From Kribbella qitaiheensis (GTDB lineage Bacteria > Actinomycetota > Actinomycetes > Propionibacteriales > Kribbellaceae), in assembly GCF_014217565.1 (NCBI RefSeq), contig NZ_CP043661.1, positions 7,688,001-7,752,000 on the forward strand: a stretch of DNA of 64,000 nucleotides, given 5' to 3'. The first letter of the stretch is position 1; each line of letters opens with the position of its first letter. The position numbers and the translations under genes were made by a program. Shown in pieces: positions 59,668 through 64,000 of this stretch. Under the pieces are notes generated by a model, which made no database searches, was not told where the DNA came from, and saw nothing but the letters and a program-made list of their open reading frames with translations.

Positions 59668-60084
59668 ATGCAGTGGTACACAGATGTCATCAAGAAGTAC
59701 GTCGTGTTCAGCGGTCGCGCGCGGCGCAAGGAATTCTGGATGTTCGCGCTCTTCAACGCGGTCATCTCGATCGTCCTGAGCATCATCGACAACGCCGCCG
59801 GGCTGACGAACAGCACCGGCAATGGCGTCCTCGGCAGCATCTACAGCCTCGCTGTCCTGCTGCCGTCGCTGGCCGTCGCGGCCCGCCGCCTGCACGACAC
59901 CAACAGGTCGGCGCTCTGGCTGCTGCTGATCTTCGCGATCGTGATCGGCTGGATCGTGCTGCTGGTCTTCTACATCCAAGAGGGCAACGCCGGTGACAAC
60001 CAGTACGGCCCGGACCCGAAGGCGGCGGAGCGCTTCGGCGCCGGTGGCGCCAGCAACGTGGAGCCGGGTTACCCGACGGCCTGA
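59668..60084 (+). CDS. DUF805 membrane protein
   Basis: A 138-residue DUF805 protein: MQWYTDVIKKYVVFSGRARRKEFWMFALFNAVISIVLSIID (the FSGRARRKEFW motif is diagnostic), then LGSIYSLAVLLPSLAVAARRLHDTNRSALWLLLIFAIVIGWIVLLVFYIQEGNAGDNQYGPDP. Three to four membrane helices. Function unknown. GGAG precedes the ATG at 59668; upstream in-frame codons are not protein-like. Confidence 0.88.
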   Translation: MQWYTDVIKKYVVFSGRARRKEFWMFALFNAVISIVLSIIDNAAGLTNSTGNGVLGSIYSLAVLLPSLAVAARRLHDTNRSALWLLLIFAIVIGWIVLLVFYIQEGNAGDNQYGPDPKAAERFGAGGASNVEPGYPTA

Positions 60085-60138
60085 TCAGGCCTGATCGATC
60101 GGTCCGCCCGCGGGTGGACCTGACCGACGGTGATACGA

Positions 60139-60179
60139 CGGTCCCGCGACCCGGTGTGACGCACCGGGTCGCGGGACCG
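60139..60179. terminator. Strong bidirectional terminator hairpin
   Basis: An 18-bp perfect stem (60139-60156 with 60162-60179) with a 5-nt loop TGACG lies between the convergent DUF805 and TldE genes. Such a stem with no mismatch is a convincing convergent terminator despite the lack of a T-tract. Confidence 0.85.
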
Positions 60180-60186
60180 ACTCGTT

Positions 60187-61596
60187 TCAGTTCGCCTGGC
60201 TGACGCTGGACATGTTGTAGTCGGGGACGAGCAGCGGCGGTGTCGCGGTACGGGAGAACTCGTCACCCCACTCGCGGGAGAACGACGGGACGGTCGCGCC
60301 GGCCTTGGTGAAGCGGGCGAGGATGTCGACCGGGCTTTCGTTGAAGCGGAAGTTGTTGACGGCACCGGTCACCTCGCCGTTCTCGACCAGGTAGACCCCG
60401 TCACGGGTCAGCCCGGTGAGCAGCAGGGTCTGCGGATCCACGATCCGGATGTACCACAGACACGTCACCAGCAGGCCGTGATCCAGGCCCGCGACCAGGT
60501 CGTCGACCGAGCCGGTCGCGCCGTCGACCGACAGGGCATAGTTGCCGATCGCCGGGGTGACGGCCGGGGCACCGGTCAGCTCGGCCGTGAACCGGCTCTG
60601 CATCAGGTTCTCCAGTTTGCCGCCGCGGATCCAGTCGGTCGCGGTCAGCGTGAGCCCGTTGTCGAACACACTCTGGGAACCGCCCGAAGACTGGGCGGCC
60701 ACGAACGGGAACGTCTCCAAACCGCCCAGCATCGGGTCGGACCAGAACCTGACCGGCTGCGGCGACAGGGCCTCGCCGATCCGGGAACCTCCAGCGGGCT
60801 TGGAGAAGACGCTGCGGCCCTCGTGCGCCTCACGGCCGTCGAGCTTGCGGTACATGTGCGTCATCAGGTCGGCGACGGCAGCAGGTGTCAGTACGGTCGG
60901 GTGCCGGCCGGCTTCCACCGACACCGTGCGAGTGGCCCAGCTGAGTCGCCGGGTCAGCTCTGCATCGATCGCGAGCGGGTCGATGTCGGTGAAGTCGCGC
61001 GTGGCCGCACCGACCCAGGCCGACTGGCTGAGGTCGCTCGACTTGCCGTTGGCGGTGACGTAGCCGCGCTTCAGGGTCTGGCGAAGACGCAACCCCGCCG
61101 ACGATCCGACGTACAGGGTGGTGACCCCGTGGTCGGCGAAGCCGTAGAGCCAGCGGCTCTCCTTGCCGGCTCGCGTGAGTGCCTCACCGAGGGCGGGGGC
61201 GAAGCTTTCGTAGACGCTGACGTCGGTCTCGTCGGCCTCGTCGTCCCAGCCCGGTCCGACGGTGCCGTCGACGAGCGGGCGGGCGTCCTCGGCCGGGCCT
61301 GATTCGCGGGCAGCGGCGACCGCTGCCGAGACGATCTCGCCGAGCGAGGCATCCGTCGCGGACGAGCGCCCGACCACTCCGGCCGCAGTACCCTCACCTG
61401 CTCCGACCGTGGCGATCACCGTCACGCTGGAACCGCGCATCGCGCCGTTGGTGGTCAGGGTGTTGTTGGCCCAGCGCAGGTTCGCGCTCGAGGTCTCGGC
61501 AACCAGTACGACGCAACCTTGCGCGCCTTCCGCGGCAGCGAGTTTGAGCGCGCGCTCGATCGTGTCCTGTGGGGTCAGCTGAATGGCGGTCGTCAC
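60187..61596 (-). CDS. pmbA: TldE/PmbA metalloprotease partner
   Basis: A 469-residue TldD/PmbA-family protein without the HExxxH motif, i.e. the TldE partner. The GTG at 61596 overlaps the tldD stop (GTGA). Blocks: TIERALKLAAAEGAQGCVVLVAET, EAGRHPTVLTPAAVADLMTHM, QSVFDNGLTLTATDWIRGGKLENLMQSRF, TGLTRDGVYLVENGEVTGAVNNFRFNESPVDIL. The TldDE heterodimer degrades unfolded peptides and trims RiPP leaders, so it could serve the graspetide locus in trans. Confidence 0.9.
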   Translation of the reverse strand: MTTAIQLTPQDTIERALKLAAAEGAQGCVVLVAETSSANLRWANNTLTTNGAMRGSSVTVIATVGAGEGTAAGVVGRSSATDASLGEIVSAAVAAARESGPAEDARPLVDGTVGPGWDDEADETDVSVYESFAPALGEALTRAGKESRWLYGFADHGVTTLYVGSSAGLRLRQTLKRGYVTANGKSSDLSQSAWVGAATRDFTDIDPLAIDAELTRRLSWATRTVSVEAGRHPTVLTPAAVADLMTHMYRKLDGREAHEGRSVFSKPAGGSRIGEALSPQPVRFWSDPMLGGLETFPFVAAQSSGGSQSVFDNGLTLTATDWIRGGKLENLMQSRFTAELTGAPAVTPAIGNYALSVDGATGSVDDLVAGLDHGLLVTCLWYIRIVDPQTLLLTGLTRDGVYLVENGEVTGAVNNFRFNESPVDILARFTKAGATVPSFSREWGDEFSRTATPPLLVPDYNMSSVSQAN

Positions 61597-63110
61597 CGGC
61601 CGGCCTCCTGCGTGGTGTTGAGGATGCGGACATCGCGGAACAGTGCGGACGGGCAACCGTGGCTGACCGCGCCGCTCTGGGGCGGCTGGGCCTTGCCGCA
61701 GTTGAGCGCGCCGCCCAGCACGTACGTCGCCGGGCCGCCGACGGCTTCCATCGAGCCCCAGAAGTCGGTCGTGGTCGCCTGGTAGGCGACGTCGCGAAGC
61801 TGGCCGTCGAGCTTGCCGTCGGTGATCTTGTAGAACCGCTGCCCGGTGAACTGGAAGTTGTAGCGCTGCATGTCGATCGACCAGGACTTGTCGCCGACGA
61901 TGTAAATCCCGTTCTGCACCCGGCTGATCAGCTCTTCGGTCGAGGGGCCGTCGGCCGCGGGCTGCAGGGAGATGTTGGCCATCCGCTGGATCGGGACGTG
62001 GCCGGCCGAGTCGGCGTACGCGCAGCCGTTCGAGCGGTTGGTGCCGAGGACATCCTTGTTCACCTCGGCCATCCGGCGATCGAGTTGGTAGCCGACCAGG
62101 ATGCCGTCCTTGACGAGATCCCATTGCTGGCCGGCGACGCCCTCGTCGTCGTACCCGACTGTCGACAGGCCGTTCTCAGCCGTACGGTCGCCCGTGACGT
62201 GCATGATCGGCGAGCCGTAAGTGAGGCTGTTGAGCTTGTCGATCGTCGCGAAGCTGGTGCCGGCGTAGTTCGCCTCGTACCCCAGAGCGTGGTCCAGTTC
62301 GGTCGCGTGGCCGATTGACTCGTGAATGGTGAGCCAGAGGTTCGACGGATCCACCACCACGTCGTACCGGCCGGCCTCGACACTCGGCGCGGCCATCTTC
62401 TCCGCGAGCCAGCCGGGGAGCTGCGCGAGCTCCTCGTCCCAGTTCCAGCCGGTCCCGGTCAGGTACTCCCAGCCGCGCCCGGCCGGCGGCGCGAGGGTCC
62501 GCATCGAGTCGAACCGGCCGGTCTCGGGATCGACCGCGGTAGCCTGCAGCGCCGGGCCGATCCGGACCCGTTGCTGGGTCGTCGACGTGCCTTCGGAGTT
62601 CGCGTAGAACTTGCACTCGTTCACCGAGGAGACCTGGACGGTGACGTGCGTGACGCCGTCGGCGTTCAGCAGGCGATCGCTGTAGTCGGTGAGGAGGGCA
62701 ACCTTCTCCGCGCGCGAAAGGCTCAGCGGGTCGATCTCGTAGCTCGACACCCAGGTGACGTCGTCGTAGATCGGCTCGTCGGCGAGCTCGATCGGCTCGG
62801 TGTTGATCGGGCGCGACACCTGGGCCAGGTTGACCGCCTGTTCGGCGACCCGGACGGCCTCGTCTGTTGTCAGCGCGACGCCGGCGGCGAAACCCCAGGT
62901 GCCGTCGTGGATCACCCGGACGGCGAGCCCGAGATCCTCGTCGTCGTACGCGCTCTCGAGGACGCTGTCGCGCAACGAGATCGACTCGGACCGGATCCGT
63001 TCCAGCCGGAACTCGGCGTACGTCGCGCCGAGATCCTTGGCGCGTTGCAGGGCCGCGTCGGCCAGTTCGTGTCGGGGAAGGGCGAGGAAGGACGCATCGA
63101 CATCGGGCAC
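61593..63110 (-). CDS. tldD: TldD zinc metalloprotease
   Basis: A 505-residue TldD with the zinc motif HESIGHATELDHALGYE (HExxxH), the cysteine later in GGALNCGKAQPP, and the classical opening ALQRAKDLGATYAEFRLERIRSESISLRDSVLES. It is the active subunit of TldDE. The ATG at 63110 lies downstream of a region with palindromes; it is coupled to tldE. Confidence 0.93.
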   Translation of the reverse strand: MPDVDASFLALPRHELADAALQRAKDLGATYAEFRLERIRSESISLRDSVLESAYDDEDLGLAVRVIHDGTWGFAAGVALTTDEAVRVAEQAVNLAQVSRPINTEPIELADEPIYDDVTWVSSYEIDPLSLSRAEKVALLTDYSDRLLNADGVTHVTVQVSSVNECKFYANSEGTSTTQQRVRIGPALQATAVDPETGRFDSMRTLAPPAGRGWEYLTGTGWNWDEELAQLPGWLAEKMAAPSVEAGRYDVVVDPSNLWLTIHESIGHATELDHALGYEANYAGTSFATIDKLNSLTYGSPIMHVTGDRTAENGLSTVGYDDEGVAGQQWDLVKDGILVGYQLDRRMAEVNKDVLGTNRSNGCAYADSAGHVPIQRMANISLQPAADGPSTEELISRVQNGIYIVGDKSWSIDMQRYNFQFTGQRFYKITDGKLDGQLRDVAYQATTTDFWGSMEAVGGPATYVLGGALNCGKAQPPQSGAVSHGCPSALFRDVRILNTTQEAGR

Positions 63111-63198
63111 GGATCCGACCCTAGGCCATTACCGGTAATACGCTCGCCCGCGCCTGTGTCGCACCTCATCCTGCATGAGTCGCTGGTCGGAAGGGTTG

Positions 63199-63302
63199 GT
63201 GTCCCGACCGACAGGTAATGGTCGGCCTTGCGTGTGGGTCGCACGCTCAGCCCGGCGGTGTCGGGGGCGGTTCCGTGGACCATTACCTGTCGGTCGGGAC
63301 AC
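63199..63302. repeat. 25-bp perfect inverted repeat between tldD and hrpB
   Basis: Arms at 63199-63223 and 63278-63302 are perfect inverse copies (25 bp) around a 54-bp spacer. The CCATTACC octamer in the arms recurs at 63126-63133, next to the palindrome ATTACCGGTAAT (63128-63139). It may be an operator set for the divergent tldD and hrpB genes or the ends of a 104-bp miniature element. No open frame lies inside. Confidence 0.75.
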
Positions 63303-63359
63303 GTCTCCGGTCAGGCGAACGGTCGCGCCTTCGGGGCACCAGTCGGTTAGCGTCGGGGC

Positions 63360-64000
63360 GTGCTCCTTCCCGATCCGTCCGCGCCGGGGGCGGACCTGCC
63401 TGTGCGCGCCGTCTTGCCCGCGACCGTCGACGCGGTTCGCTCGCGCGGTACTGCGGTGTTGGTCGCGCCGCCCGGATCGGGCAAGACGTCGTTGCTGCCA
63501 CTCGCTCTCGCCGATGCGCTCGACGGCACGATCATCGTGGCCGAGCCGCGGCGGATGGCGACGCGTGCTGCTGCGACTCGATTGGCGCAGTTGGTCGGTG
63601 AGCCGCTGGGACGGCAGATCGGGTACGCGATGCGTGGGGAGCGCAGCGGCGGCAAGGGGCTTCGGGTCGAGGTGGTGACGACCGGCCTTCTCGTACGGCG
63701 GTTGCAGCAGAATCCGGAACTGCCTGGTGTCGCGGCCGTCGTGATCGACGAATGTCATGAGCGGCATCTGGATGCTGATCTGCTGCTCGCGTTCTGTGTC
63801 GATGTGCGGGCGAATTTGCGGGAGGATCTCGCGATCGTGGCGACGTCGGCTACTGCGGACACGGTGAGGTTGAGTCACGCGTTGGCTGCTGACCGGCCGG
63901 CGCCTGTGGTTACTGCGTCGGCGGCGATGTTCGAGGTGGGGATCGAGTGGGCGCCGCCGCCGGTTCCCGTGCCGTTGCTTCCTGGTGGGCGCGTCGATCC
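63360..64000 (+). CDS. hrpB: HrpB-type ATP-dependent helicase (partial)
   Basis: The first 213 residues of a DEAH-type helicase: Walker A APPGSGKTSLLPLALAD, motif Ia EPRRMATRAAATRLAQLVGE, the HrpB-typical GYAMRGERSGGKGLRVEVVTTGLLVRRLQ, motif II IDECHERHLDADLLLAF and motif III ATSATAD. It starts at GTG 63360 and runs off the right edge. HrpB proteins are putative RNA helicases of unclear cellular role. Confidence 0.88.
   Translation, partial: MLLPDPSAPGADLPVRAVLPATVDAVRSRGTAVLVAPPGSGKTSLLPLALADALDGTIIVAEPRRMATRAAATRLAQLVGEPLGRQIGYAMRGERSGGKGLRVEVVTTGLLVRRLQQNPELPGVAAVVIDECHERHLDADLLLAFCVDVRANLREDLAIVATSATADTVRLSHALAADRPAPVVTASAAMFEVGIEWAPPPVPVPLLPGGRVD

Overview
The window is high-GC DNA from a filamentous-type actinobacterium. 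Three observations suggest a Kribbella- or Nocardioidaceae-like member of the Propionibacteriales: actinobacterial LexA (SOS) boxes, the Rv1822-Rv1832-type gene order pgsA/DUF881/sbp/DUF881/gcvH/garA/ftsR/BFN/merR/gcvP, and the many GTGA/ATGA coupled starts. The genus is inference only. No rRNA, tRNA or CRISPR array was seen.

Layout. 1-3796: end of a GntR-type regulator, an F420/PPOX reductase, an NTF2-like protein, and a TetR repressor divergent from an aldo/keto reductase and an LLM oxidoreductase. 4151-9365: a graspetide (ATP-grasp RiPP) locus. It holds a PCMT-like methyltransferase, an ATP-grasp ligase, a precursor peptide interrupted by an amber codon, and a set of small upstream genes (one with an in-frame TGA), divergent from an XRE regulator and a GNAT. 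9562-18737: the SOS mutagenesis cassette imuA'-imuB ... dnaE2, each part with its own LexA box, separated by epoxide hydrolase/MarR and SMP-30 genes. DnaE2 carries a 13-residue tandem repeat. 18587-20544: a zeta-type toxin-antitoxin pair bracketed by a 151-bp direct duplication of the dnaE2 3' end. 20559-24614: mixed chromosomal genes and an ECF42-type sigma factor.

24758-32659 is a 7.9-kb integrative element with a large serine integrase, an FtsK/TraSA-type translocase, XRE regulators, small proteins and structured non-coding DNA. It splits a YCII/DGPF gene, and removing it on paper restores a 122-residue reading frame. 33146-42002: the conserved cell-envelope/glycine-cleavage block, with a glycine riboswitch before gcvP. 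43334-50032: an iron-box-controlled NIS siderophore operon whose gene set predicts an arthrobactin-type citrate dihydroxamate. 50-64 kb: an amidase, a Mom/DUF4338-like protein, two tandem PfkB-family proteins with an unrecognised N-terminal helical domain, a large polytopic membrane protein, a methyltransferase, DUF805, TldD/TldE, and the start of hrpB.

Caution on quality: three genes (gcvP, a serine hydrolase, the first PfkB paralogue) each need exactly one base removed from a short G/C run to restore frame, so sequencing or assembly errors are plausible. Three other genes carry in-frame stop codons that such errors would not explain.
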